A DNA stretch of 64,000 bases, from contig NZ_JABULH010000005.1 in NCBI RefSeq assembly GCF_013328205.1, positions 186,001-250,000 of the forward strand, in the 5' to 3' direction. Below the pieces are notes generated by a model. That model saw only the letters and a program-made list of their open reading frames with translations. It searched no databases and was not told the DNA's origin. Shown here piece after piece: positions 17,189 through 25,779 of the stretch. The DNA is from Sphingomonas hominis. GTDB lineage: Bacteria; Pseudomonadota; Alphaproteobacteria; Sphingomonadales; Sphingomonadaceae. Both the position numbers and the translations under genes were made by a program. The stretch's first letter is position 1; each line of letters begins with the position of its first letter.

Positions 17189-18915
17189 GATGCTTGCTTC
17201 TGCTTGCGGGCGTGGAGCCACAAGGTTGAGAGTGCGGCTGGCGTCACGCCGCGGACGCGCGACGCCTCTGCCAATGTGCGGGGCGCGGCAACGGTCAGCC
17301 GTTCGATCATTTCGTTCGACAGACCAGGAATCGAACGCAGCGTCGCGACTGGGGGCAGGGCGACGCCCTCGTCCTTGCGCATGCGCGCGATCTCCTCAGC
17401 TTGGCGGAGCAGATAGGGTGCGTAGCGGCGATCCTCCTCGACCTCGCGGACGAGGTCGATCGGTGCGCCTTCCATAGCGCCGGCGCGGATTTGGGCGCGC
17501 TGTGCGTCTCGTTCCTCGACATGGCGGCGACGTTCCGGCGACAGACAGTCGTATGCCGCAGCGATCGCGCTGAGGCGCGACTCGGCATTGTCGGCGCGTA
17601 GCGAGAGGCGGAACTCGGCACGAGCGGTGAGCATGCGGTAGGGCTCGCTGACGCCCTGCAAGACGAGGTCGTCGATCATCACGCCGATATAGCTATTGGC
17701 ACGGTCGAGCTTGGCCGGCGCGAGATCGCAGGCATAGGCCGCGGCGTTGAGGCCGGCGGCCAGCCCTTGTGCCGCAGCCTCCTCATAGCCGGTCGTGCCG
17801 TTGATCTGCCCGGCGCAGAACAGGCCGGGGATGGCGCCGAGTGCCAGGTAATGGTCGAGTGCGCGCGGGTCGACATAGTCATATTCGACCGCATAACCGG
17901 GCGTGACGATGCGCGCCTGTTCGAGGCCGGGGATCGAGCGCACCAACGCCTGCTGCACATCGCTGCCAAGCGAGGTCGAGATGCCGTTGGGGTATATTGT
18001 GGCATCGTCGAGCGCCTCGGGTTCGAGGAAGATCTGATGACCGTCGCGGTCGCCGAAGCGATGGACCTTGTCTTCGATCGACGGGCAGTAGCGTGGACCC
18101 TGCCCTTCGATCGCGCCACCGAAGAGGGGTGAATCGCCCAGTCCCGCGCGGATGATATTGTGCGTTTGTTGCGTGGTGCGCGTGATTGCGCAGGCCACTT
18201 GCGGCAGGATGCGTCGCGGCGTCATCGGCGACATCGTCCAGGCGTCCTGATCGGACGGCTGCGGTTCGAGTGCGGCCCAATTGATCGTGCGTCCGTCGAG
18301 CCGGGGTGGGGTGCCGGTTTTTAGGCGTGCGATCGGGAGGCCGGCGGCGCGGAGTTGCTGACCGAGGCGATTGGCTGACTCTTCATCGACGCGTCCGCCC
18401 TCGTGTCGTTCGCTGCCGCGGAACAGGCGGCCGCCGAGGAAGGTGCCGGTGGCGAGGACGACGGCGCGTGCGCGGATCGTCTGGCCCGCGGCGGTGACGA
18501 TCCCGGCGACCTTGCCATGATCGATCAGTAGTTCGGCCGCTTCACCGGCGAGTGTTGCTATGTTGGAATAGCCAGCCAGGAGGTCCTGCACGGCGCGCAG
18601 GTACCGGCCGCGGTCGGCCTGCACGCGGGGGCCTTGCACCGCCAAGCCCTTGCTGCGGTTAAGCATGCGATGGTGGATTGCGGCGGCGTCGCTCGCGCGT
18701 GCCATGATGCCGTCGAACGCGTCGACCTCGCGGACGAGATGGCCTTTGCCGAGCCCGCCGATCGAGGGATTGCACGACATCGCCCCGACGCGATCAGGGC
18801 GTTGTGTCAGCAGTGCGACGCGCGCGCCACGCCGCGCGGCAGCGGCGGCGGCCTCGGTGCCGGCATGGCCGCCACCGACGATGATGAGGTCATAATCGTG
18901 TTTCACGTGGAACAT
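17185..18915 (-). CDS. mnmG: tRNA modification FAD enzyme MnmG (GidA)
   Basis: With MnmE makes the (carboxymethyl)aminomethyl group at U34 of tRNAs. 576 residues, somewhat shorter than E. coli MnmG (629). The FAD site is LIIVGGGHAGTEAAAAAARRG; the GidA signatures GPRYCPSIEDKVHRF and GLFCAGQINGTTGYEEAAAQG (with the conserved Cys) are intact. The first codons, MFHVKH, are formed by a parS-like palindrome, a known quirk of this gene in alphaproteobacteria. The stop of mnmE is immediately upstream (18916). Confidence 0.96.
   Translation of the reverse strand: MFHVKHDYDLIIVGGGHAGTEAAAAAARRGARVALLTQRPDRVGAMSCNPSIGGLGKGHLVREVDAFDGIMARASDAAAIHHRMLNRSKGLAVQGPRVQADRGRYLRAVQDLLAGYSNIATLAGEAAELLIDHGKVAGIVTAAGQTIRARAVVLATGTFLGGRLFRGSERHEGGRVDEESANRLGQQLRAAGLPIARLKTGTPPRLDGRTINWAALEPQPSDQDAWTMSPMTPRRILPQVACAITRTTQQTHNIIRAGLGDSPLFGGAIEGQGPRYCPSIEDKVHRFGDRDGHQIFLEPEALDDATIYPNGISTSLGSDVQQALVRSIPGLEQARIVTPGYAVEYDYVDPRALDHYLALGAIPGLFCAGQINGTTGYEEAAAQGLAAGLNAAAYACDLAPAKLDRANSYIGVMIDDLVLQGVSEPYRMLTARAEFRLSLRADNAESRLSAIAAAYDCLSPERRRHVEERDAQRAQIRAGAMEGAPIDLVREVEEDRRYAPYLLRQAEEIARMRKDEGVALPPVATLRSIPGLSNEMIERLTVAAPRTLAEASRVRGVTPAALSTLWLHARKQKQAS
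18899..18914. promoter_or_regulatory. parS-like site at the mnmG start
   Basis: TGTTTCACGTGGAACA on the + strand (TGTTCCACGTGAAACA on the other) matches the bacterial parS consensus at essentially all 16 positions. It covers the mnmG start codon and the codons for FHVKH, so DNA binding and coding constraints coincide. Confidence 0.85.
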
Positions 18916-20196
18916 TCATTTCCCAACGCAGAAGCGCGCGAACAATGCGTCTAGCATCACCTCAGTGGCGTCGACGCCCAGCAACGATGCCAGATGGGTG
19001 CGCGCGGTGCGCAATTGCTCTGCCACCAACAACAGGTCGGATTCAACCGTCGCGTGCGTCAGCGCGGCATGTGCGACGGCAACGCGCTCGCGCTGTTGCT
19101 GGTGGAGCAATGCGGTGCTGACTGGTGGCATGATCGTCGTGGCGCGCTGGTGGAGGTGGTTCCACAATGCCTGGATCGATGCCTGATCGTTGACTGATGC
19201 GGCGTGCGCGCCGGCGGGTGCGGTCGCCCGGTCAGAAGCGTCGCTGCGCGCGTGGACGATCGTCGCGCCTTCCGGTGCGTCCGCCGCCTCGCCCAGCCAG
19301 AGCAGGATATCAGCACGCGCGATGGCATTGCCTGCACGTGCGATGCCGATCCGCTCGATCGCATCCTCGGTGTCGGCGCGCAGGCCAGCGGTGTCGATCA
19401 GCACGAAGTTGGTGCCGTCACGCTGCACCGACGCCTCCAGCACGTCGCGCGTGGTCCCCGCCTGATCGGTGACAATGGCAGCATCGCGGGCGAGCAGGGC
19501 GTTGAACAGCGACGACTTGCCCGCATTAGGCGGCCCGGCGAAGACGACAGTGATGCCCTCACGCAGCCGCTCAACGGTGGGACGTGCGAGGACGGCGGCG
19601 ATCGTCGTGGCGAGATCCGCGGTGTCGTCGTGGATTGCGACGAGCGGCGCGGCGCCGACGTCGTCCTCGTCGCTGTAGTCCAGCGATGCCTCGACCAAAG
19701 CCGAGAGATGCGCGATGCGGGAAAGCCAAGCCGCAACCTGCCGGCTGATCTCGCCCTCGGCCGCTGCAAAGGCAGCGCGGCGTTCGGTTTCAGTTTCGGC
19801 GGCGAGCAGGTCGGCGAGACCTTGCGCCTCAGCGAGATCGATACGTCCGTGCTCGAGCGCGCGGCGGGTGAACTCGCCCGCGATCGCAGCGCGCAAGCCG
19901 GGTAGGGTGGCGAGCTCGGCCTCTACCGCCGCCACGACGGCGCGCCCACCGTGCAGGTGAAGCTCGACCAGATCCTCGCCGGTGGCAGTTTTGGGACCCG
20001 GAAAGACGAGGAAGAGCGCGCGGTCGAGCGGCTCACCGGCGGCGGTGCGCAGCGTTCGCAGAGCAGCCGTACGGGGAGGCGGCAGATCGCCGGCCAATCG
20101 TCGCCCCGCTGGGATTGCATCGGGGCCGCTGATGCGCAGCACGGCGATCGCGGCGGGCGGCCGGCCGCTGGACAAAGCGTAGATCGTGTCGGTCAC
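18916..20196 (-). CDS. mnmE: tRNA modification GTPase MnmE
   Basis: K-activated GTPase partner of MnmG; 426 residues against about 454 in E. coli. N-terminal formyl-THF-binding domain (IYALSSGRPPAAIAVLRISG, GEDLVELHLHGG); G domain with G1 GPPNAGKSSLFNALL, G2 GTTRD and G3 DTAGL; C-terminal FCVGK with the functional Cys. The G4 motif NKxD is not evident: the expected place reads IVHARSDASDR. The GTG start overlaps the DUF6489 stop (GTGA). Confidence 0.95.
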   Translation of the reverse strand: MTDTIYALSSGRPPAAIAVLRISGPDAIPAGRRLAGDLPPPRTAALRTLRTAAGEPLDRALFLVFPGPKTATGEDLVELHLHGGRAVVAAVEAELATLPGLRAAIAGEFTRRALEHGRIDLAEAQGLADLLAAETETERRAAFAAAEGEISRQVAAWLSRIAHLSALVEASLDYSDEDDVGAAPLVAIHDDTADLATTIAAVLARPTVERLREGITVVFAGPPNAGKSSLFNALLARDAAIVTDQAGTTRDVLEASVQRDGTNFVLIDTAGLRADTEDAIERIGIARAGNAIARADILLWLGEAADAPEGATIVHARSDASDRATAPAGAHAASVNDQASIQALWNHLHQRATTIMPPVSTALLHQQQRERVAVAHAALTHATVESDLLLVAEQLRTARTHLASLLGVDATEVMLDALFARFCVGK

Positions 20197-20429
20197 GTCG
20201 TCGGCTTGGCGCCGGCCGCGAACATCGTGCGCCAGAAGTCCATCCCAGCGTCATTCATTGGTGCCCAGCTCTTGACCAGCGCGTTGACCATCTCGGGCGA
20301 GACGCCGCCGCCATCGATCGCCTCCTGCATCCGTGCGAGATAGCGGTCATGCAGTGGCGTGAGGTCGGGCAGGCCCATCGTGCGGCGTGCTTCCTCCGGC
20401 GTGCATTCAACCTCGATCGTGACCTTCAT
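20193..20429 (-). CDS. DUF6489 small protein
   Basis: 78-residue acidic protein (MKVTIEVECTPEEARRTMGL...) of the DUF6489 family typical of sphingomonads. The first strand MKVTIEVECTPEEAR and the following DLTPLHDRYLARMQEA helix are visible; the C-terminus FWRTMFAAG is conserved-looking. No signal or membrane segment. It leads the mnmE-mnmG-rsmG-parAB run with a 4-nt overlap to mnmE. Function unknown. Confidence 0.85.
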   Translation of the reverse strand: MKVTIEVECTPEEARRTMGLPDLTPLHDRYLARMQEAIDGGGVSPEMVNALVKSWAPMNDAGMDFWRTMFAAGAKPTT

Positions 20430-20588
20430 CGCGAGCCTTTCATCTGCGTGCCGAACCTGTGCGGCCTCCCGCGTTATGCCTGCCGCGGCACGCTCGCGGC
20501 AACGTTGGCGCGTTGCGGTCGTTCAGGCTCGGGACTAGGCCCTTAGGTGGTGCGTGCGAACGGCCGCGACAATCGATGGAGTGTGAGG

Positions 20589-21284
20589 ATGACCTGCAAC
20601 GTCACGTTGGACACGCTGGATGGCCAGACGATGCCCGCCTATCGCGCCGAACCCGAAGGCACGCCGAAGGCGGCCATCGTCGTCATTCAAGAGATCTTCG
20701 GCGTTAACGGGGGTATCCGGCGCAAGTGCGACACGCTTGCCGAGGCCGGTTACCTCGCGATCGCGCCCGACCTGTTCTGGCGGCTGGAGCCTGGGATCGA
20801 GCTTGATCCCGACATCGAGCCGCAGATGCAGCGTGCGCTGTCGCTGATGGGCGAGTTCGACCAGGATCGCGGTGTCAGCGATATCGAGGCGGCGATCCGC
20901 TACGCGCGCGATGCGAGCGGCGGGCGCAAGGTCGGTGCGGTCGGCTACTGCCTGGGCGGACGTTTGGCGTACATGACCGCGGCGCGGACTGACGTCGACG
21001 CGAGTGTTGGCTATTACGCAGTCGGCGTAGACGGGCTGCTCGGCGAGAAGCACGCGATCGCGCATCCGTTGATGCTCCACATCGCCGGCGAGGACGGTTT
21101 CGTCGACAAGGAAACCCAAGCCTCAATGCACGAAGGGCTCGACGATCACCCGAAGGTGACGTTGCACGATTACGCGGGTGAGGACCACGGCTTCGCGACC
21201 GAGTTTGGCGAGCGGCGGTCAGACGCGGCGGCGCGTCAGGCGGACGAGCGAACCGCGGCATTCTTCACCGAGCATCTCGGCTGA
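20589..21284 (+). CDS. Dienelactone hydrolase family protein
   Basis: 231-residue cytosolic alpha/beta hydrolase of the dienelactone hydrolase family. The triad is Cys in VGAVGYCLGGRLAY (about 120), Asp in HIAGEDGFVD and His in AGEDHGFATEFG; VVIQEIFGVNGGIRRKCDTLA supplies the conserved Glu. The ATG at 20589 has GGAG 7 nt upstream. It stands alone, so no degradation pathway can be inferred, and the substrate may not be a dienelactone. Confidence 0.9.
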   Translation: MTCNVTLDTLDGQTMPAYRAEPEGTPKAAIVVIQEIFGVNGGIRRKCDTLAEAGYLAIAPDLFWRLEPGIELDPDIEPQMQRALSLMGEFDQDRGVSDIEAAIRYARDASGGRKVGAVGYCLGGRLAYMTAARTDVDASVGYYAVGVDGLLGEKHAIAHPLMLHIAGEDGFVDKETQASMHEGLDDHPKVTLHDYAGEDHGFATEFGERRSDAAARQADERTAAFFTEHLG

Positions 21285-21291
21285 TCGAAGC

Positions 21292-21314
21292 GGGCGGGGT
21301 GGTGAGCCCCGCCC
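21292..21314. terminator. Hairpin between convergent genes
   Basis: GGGCGGGG-tggtgag-CCCCGCCC, an 8-bp GC-only stem in the 36-bp gap between the dienelactone hydrolase and ftsK stops; a likely two-way terminator or mRNA end. Confidence 0.6.
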
Positions 21315-21320
21315 ACACCG

Positions 21321-23654
21321 TCACACCGGTTGACCGTCGGTGTCGCGCAGCACCTCGCGGCGACCGACGTGATCGGGGCGGCTGACGACGCCGTCCTTTT
21401 CCATCCGCTCAATGAGACGCGCAGCGGAATTGTAGCCGATGCGCAGCTGGCGCTGGATCCACGAGGTCGACGCCTTCTGACTCGAACACACCAGCGCAAT
21501 CGCGGCGCGATATTGCTGGTCCTCGGCAGAGTCTTCCCCAGTCGGTGCGCCGTCTAGCGCGAAGCTCTGTTCGGGCTCCTCGGTAACCGAGTTGACGTAA
21601 TCGGGTGCGCCCTGCGAGCGCCAGTGATCGGTAACTGCCTGCACGTCCTCGTCGCTGACGAAGGGGCCATGGACGCGGACGATGCCCTTACCGCCGGGCA
21701 TGTAGAGCATGTCGCCCTTGCCGAGCAGCTGCTCCGCGCCCTGTTCGCCCAGGATCGTGCGTGAATCGATCTTTGAGGTGACATGGAAGGAGATGCGGGT
21801 CGGCAGGTTCGCCTTGATGACGCCGGTGATGACGTCGACCGAGGGGCGCTGCGTCGCCATGATCAGGTGGATACCCGCCGCACGCGCCTTTTGCGCGAGG
21901 CGCTGGATCAGGAACTCGACCTCCTTGCCCGCGGTCATCATCAAATCGGCGAGCTCGTCCACCACCACGACGATCTGCGGCAGCACGTCATAATCGAGCT
22001 GCTCCTCCTCGTGCACCGGGCGGCCGTGCTCGTCCCAGCCGGTCTGGACGCGGCGGCCGAGCGGCGAGCCCTTGGCCTTGGCCGCACGCACCTTCTCGTT
22101 GAAGCTGGCGAGGCTGCGCACGCCGACCGACGACATCTGGCGGTAGCGATCCTCCATCGTCTCGACCGCCCATTTGAGCGCGCGCACCGCCTTCGCGGGA
22201 TCGGTGACCACGGGCGAGAGCAGGTGCGGGATGTCGTCGTACATGCTGAGTTCCAGCATCTTCGGATCGATCATGATCATGCGGCACTGCTCGGGCGTCA
22301 GCCGGTAGAGCAGCGACAGGATCATGCAGTTCAACCCCACCGACTTGCCCGAGCCGGTGGTGCCCGCGACGAGCAGGTGCGGCATCGGCGCGAGATCGGC
22401 GATGACGGGATCGCCCGCGATGTTCTTGCCCAAGATGACGGGCAATTGCGCGGTCAGGTCGTCGAACGTCTGCGAGCCGACGAGTTCGTGCAGCGAGACC
22501 GATTCGCGCTTCTGGTTGGGCAGTTCGATGCCGATGACGTTGCGCCCCGGGATCACCGCGACGCGCGCCGAGATCGCCGACATGTTGCGCGCGATGTCGT
22601 CGGCGAGCTGGATGACGCGGCTCGCCTTGATCCCTGGCGCGGGTTCGAGTTCGTACATCGTGACGACGGGGCCGGGGCGAACCTCGACGATGTCGCCTTT
22701 GACGTTGAAGTCGTCGAGCACGGTTTCGAGCAGCCGCGCGTTGCGCTCCAACGCGGCCTTGTCCACCGGGCCGCTGTTGGAGAGCGGGGCGGGCGTCAGC
22801 ATGTCCAGCGTCGGCAGGACGTAACTGTCGCGAGTCTCGGCACTGTTGGCGGCGGTGCTCGCGCCCGCCTGCGGCTTCGGCTTGGCAGCGGTGGGCGCCA
22901 GCTTACGGTCTCCGATGACCGGTGCGGGGCGGGTGTCGACCTCGATCTCGAGTTCGACGCGTGCGTCTCGGCGCGGCAGCGGGGCTGGGGCGAGCGCCTG
23001 GCTCTCCTCCAGCTGCTCCTCGTCTTCCTCGTCGTCATAGGAATAGTCGTCGCTACGCACGCGCACGCGGCGACGCGCGAAGCGGCCGAAGTCGATCTCC
23101 AGGCTGCGGCCCCAGACGATCACACCCGCGAAGCCGGTGAGCAGGCCGAGCACGACCAGACCCCACCAACTGACCGTGGGGTTGCCCGCGAACGCCATGC
23201 CCCAGCGCGCACCGCCGACCACCGCGAGTCCCACCGCGCCGCCCCAACCGAACGGCAGCGCAGGTACCGCACCCGGCGCGACGCAGGCGAGCGCCACTGC
23301 CATCAACACAACCCCCAACAAGGCGGTGCGCAGCATCCGCCCCCACGCGCCCGCCGGCTCGTCGCGCCAAAGCCGCATCGCGACAATCGGCCCGACCGGC
23401 AGCAGCAGCGCACCCGCCGGCCCGAACAGCATCAGCGCGATGTCGGCAAACCACGCGCCCGCCGGTCCGAGCAGATTGTCGACGCCGCCACCGGCGGTGT
23501 TGAGCGAGCTGTCGCCCGGATGGTAGCTGGCGAGCGCGAGCGCCATCGCCGCGGTGAGCAGCAGCAGCGCGATCGCGACCGCGAGCGACCAGCTGCGCAA
23601 CGCTCCCGCCTTCACCGTCTCGCGCCACAAGGGTGCGTCTGCACGGGTCGCCAT
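21321..23654 (-). CDS. ftsK: DNA translocase FtsK
   Basis: Septum-located DNA pump that clears chromosome termini at division. 777 residues, the compact alphaproteobacterial form. N-terminal hydrophobic helices (about 25-185), an acidic/proline linker (about 205-285), then the motor: Walker A VAGTTGSGKSVGLN, Walker B VVVVDELADLMM, and LIMATQRPSVDVITG. The C-terminal gamma winged helix (SSQKASTSWIQRQLRIGYNS) reads the orienting KOPS sequences. ATG at 23654 with GAGGA upstream. Convergent with the dienelactone hydrolase and divergent from the UbiH-like gene. Confidence 0.97.
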   Translation of the reverse strand: MATRADAPLWRETVKAGALRSWSLAVAIALLLLTAAMALALASYHPGDSSLNTAGGGVDNLLGPAGAWFADIALMLFGPAGALLLPVGPIVAMRLWRDEPAGAWGRMLRTALLGVVLMAVALACVAPGAVPALPFGWGGAVGLAVVGGARWGMAFAGNPTVSWWGLVVLGLLTGFAGVIVWGRSLEIDFGRFARRRVRVRSDDYSYDDEEDEEQLEESQALAPAPLPRRDARVELEIEVDTRPAPVIGDRKLAPTAAKPKPQAGASTAANSAETRDSYVLPTLDMLTPAPLSNSGPVDKAALERNARLLETVLDDFNVKGDIVEVRPGPVVTMYELEPAPGIKASRVIQLADDIARNMSAISARVAVIPGRNVIGIELPNQKRESVSLHELVGSQTFDDLTAQLPVILGKNIAGDPVIADLAPMPHLLVAGTTGSGKSVGLNCMILSLLYRLTPEQCRMIMIDPKMLELSMYDDIPHLLSPVVTDPAKAVRALKWAVETMEDRYRQMSSVGVRSLASFNEKVRAAKAKGSPLGRRVQTGWDEHGRPVHEEEQLDYDVLPQIVVVVDELADLMMTAGKEVEFLIQRLAQKARAAGIHLIMATQRPSVDVITGVIKANLPTRISFHVTSKIDSRTILGEQGAEQLLGKGDMLYMPGGKGIVRVHGPFVSDEDVQAVTDHWRSQGAPDYVNSVTEEPEQSFALDGAPTGEDSAEDQQYRAAIALVCSSQKASTSWIQRQLRIGYNSAARLIERMEKDGVVSRPDHVGRREVLRDTDGQPV

Positions 23655-23764
23655 AGTTAATCCTCAACGATGTCGTGAACTTGGGCGAAACCATCCGCTC
23701 GCCACCGCTGTTCGTCAAGCGGTCGGCGTTGGCAGGCGCGGCGATGACGGGTAGAGCGGACTGC

Positions 23765-24994
23765 ATGAACAACGCTTCCGCGCACGCAGACGTCCTGATC
23801 CTGGGTGGTGGTCTGGTCGGCAGCACGCTGGCGATCGCGCTGGCGCAGGCCGGGATCAGCACGATCGTGGTTGATCCTGCCGATCCGGCGGTGATCCTGT
23901 CGACCGGGTTCGACGGCCGCGCGTCGGCGGTAGCGAGTGCCAGCCATCGATTGCTCGACGTGATCGGCGTTGGTGAGACGCTGCGTGGACAGGGATGCGC
24001 GATCCGGCAGATCCGCGTCAGCGACGGGCTGGCACCGGGCAAGCTCGATTTCATCGCCGGCGATCAGGATGATCCGCTCGGCACGATGTACGAGAACCGG
24101 CTGCTGCGCACGACCTTGTTCGAGGCGGCGTCGGCGGCGGAGCGGGTTGATTTGCGAATGCAGACGCGGGCGACGCACGTTACGCGCGACCTCGACGGGG
24201 TGACCGCGCATCTGTCGGACGGCAGTATCGTCACCGCCGATCTTCTGGTCGCCGCCGAGGGGCGCAACTCGCCGACGCGTGAGGCGAGCGGGATCAAGGT
24301 CGCGCGTTGGAAGTATGATCATGCCGCGATCATCGGCGCGTTCCATCACGAACATGCGCACGAAGATATCGCGTTCGAGATCTTCTACCCGTCTGGGCCG
24401 TTCGCACTGCTGCCGCTGCCGGACGACGACATCGGACACCGTTCTGCGATCGTGTGGACCGTCGCGAAGGATCAGGCGCCGGGAATGCTCAAGCTTGGCG
24501 ATCGCGGCTTCCTGGCAGAGGCAGAGAAGCAAATGGGTGGGTTCCTGGGAGCGCTGTCAGCGCCGAGCCCGCGCGCGTCCTATCCGCTGGGGTTCCACCA
24601 CACCACGCGAGTGACGGACACACGGCTGGCGCTGGTCGGTGACGCAGGGCACGGCATCCATCCGATTGCGGGGCAGGGGCTGAACCTCGGCTTCCGCGAC
24701 GTGGCCACCCTGGTCGAGGTGCTGGTGGAGGGTCGCAGGCTCGGGTTGGAGGCGGGCGACGCGCAATTGCTCGCGCGCTACGAACAATGGCGCAGCGTCG
24801 ATACCTTCGCCGTCGCGTTCGCCACCGACACGCTGACGCGGCTGTTCGGCCTGCCGGGCAAGACCGCGAGTGCGGTGCGGCGCTTCGGAATCAGCGCGGT
24901 CGACGCTATGTCGCCGCTCAAGGACCGGTTTATGGCCGAGGCGCGCGGCGAGAGCGGGCAATTGCCGCGGCTGTTGATGGGGATGCCGGCCTAA
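23765..24994 (+). CDS. UbiH/UbiF/COQ6-family FAD hydroxylase
   Basis: Flavin monooxygenase of ubiquinone ring hydroxylation, 409 residues. The NAD(P)/FAD fingerprint DVLILGGGLVGSTLAIALA opens the protein; AAEGRNSPTREASG is the middle motif; LVGDAGHGIHPIAGQGLN and LGFRDV form the C-terminal FAD motif of UbiH-type enzymes. I start at ATG 23765 (MNNASAHADVLILGG); the frame is open 30 codons further upstream, without a signal or motif. Which ring position it hydroxylates cannot be told. Its stop overlaps the convergent pdeM stop by 4 nt. Confidence 0.9.
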   Translation: MNNASAHADVLILGGGLVGSTLAIALAQAGISTIVVDPADPAVILSTGFDGRASAVASASHRLLDVIGVGETLRGQGCAIRQIRVSDGLAPGKLDFIAGDQDDPLGTMYENRLLRTTLFEAASAAERVDLRMQTRATHVTRDLDGVTAHLSDGSIVTADLLVAAEGRNSPTREASGIKVARWKYDHAAIIGAFHHEHAHEDIAFEIFYPSGPFALLPLPDDDIGHRSAIVWTVAKDQAPGMLKLGDRGFLAEAEKQMGGFLGALSAPSPRASYPLGFHHTTRVTDTRLALVGDAGHGIHPIAGQGLNLGFRDVATLVEVLVEGRRLGLEAGDAQLLARYEQWRSVDTFAVAFATDTLTRLFGLPGKTASAVRRFGISAVDAMSPLKDRFMAEARGESGQLPRLLMGMPA

Positions 24995-25677
24995 GCGGCG
25001 AGCGGGAAGCGCAGCAGGCGATCATCGAGCGCGACCAGCGCCTCGGCGGGTTCTCCGCCGGATTGTCGCGTTGCGCGGCCGATTTCCGGGTGAGTCGCGT
25101 CAAGCCCGCCGGTGAGCGAACCGAAGGCGGGAAAGATCAGCTTGCGCGGGGTAGCGACGAAACAGCGCCGCGCGATCGACTTGCCGCGGACGCGCAGCCG
25201 TAGTTTGGGATGGAAATGGCCGGAGAGCTCGGGGCGCGTCTCGCTCGGCTGCGCTTCGTGCCGCAGGATCACGCCATCGACTTCGACCTCGTCGCACACC
25301 TCACCGCCGCAGCGATCGACCAGCACGCGGTCGTGGTTGCCGGTGATCCAGGTCCAGCGCGTGCTGCCGGTCAGCGCGGTGAGCAGGTCGCGCGCTTGCG
25401 GTGGTAGGCGGTCGCAGCCCTCGATATCGTGGAAGCTATCGCCCAGGCACCAGACCTCCTCCGCCGCGGTTGCGGTGACGAGTGCAGTGAGATCGGCCAG
25501 CGTGCGGATCGAGTCATACGGCGGCAGCATCTGTCCGCCGCGCGCGAACCAGCTCGCCTTTTCCAAATGCAGGTCGGCCACGAGCAAGGCGCGGCGTGCC
25601 GGCCAGAACAACGCCCCCTGCGCCAGCGCGCGCCAGTCATGTCCGCCGAACGAAAGGGGAACCATGCGCGCGCTCAT
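24991..25677 (-). CDS. pdeM: Ligase-associated metallophosphoesterase PdeM
   Basis: 228-residue calcineurin-like phosphoesterase of the ligase-associated DNA damage response group. Metal ligands: LLVADLHLEKASWFARGG (D-x-H), VWCLGDSFHD (GD), WITGNHDR (GNH) and LSGHFHPKLRL (GHxH). FATPRKLIFPAFGSLTGG is typical of PdeM. The start is placed at ATG 25677; 25665 is an alternative, and neither has a strong ribosome binding site. The Lhr-like helicase and exonuclease of the same group lie 2-5 kb away. Confidence 0.85.
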   Translation of the reverse strand: MSARMVPLSFGGHDWRALAQGALFWPARRALLVADLHLEKASWFARGGQMLPPYDSIRTLADLTALVTATAAEEVWCLGDSFHDIEGCDRLPPQARDLLTALTGSTRWTWITGNHDRVLVDRCGGEVCDEVEVDGVILRHEAQPSETRPELSGHFHPKLRLRVRGKSIARRCFVATPRKLIFPAFGSLTGGLDATHPEIGRATRQSGGEPAEALVALDDRLLRFPLAA

Positions 25678-25736
25678 GCCGCAAGCTGGATGGTGGATCA
25701 ATCGCCGACGGCGTAACGATCCGGTAAGTGCCGCCG

Positions 25737-25761
25737 CCATCCCGGACTTGATCCGGGTGAC
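25737..25761 (+). repeat. Palindromic repeat, family A, short unit
   Basis: CATCCCGGACTTGATCCGGG followed by TGAC: a 7-bp palindrome around a TTGA-type centre, the left half of the longer family A copies. It sits between the pdeM start and the M20 peptidase stop. Confidence 0.6.
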
Positions 25762-25779
25762 GAAAGCTGCCGGTTCTCC

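Noticed and set aside
21783-23660. A 625-codon open frame antisense to ftsK
   Set aside because: Low-complexity Arg/His/Asp composition and no domain; the other strand encodes a complete FtsK.
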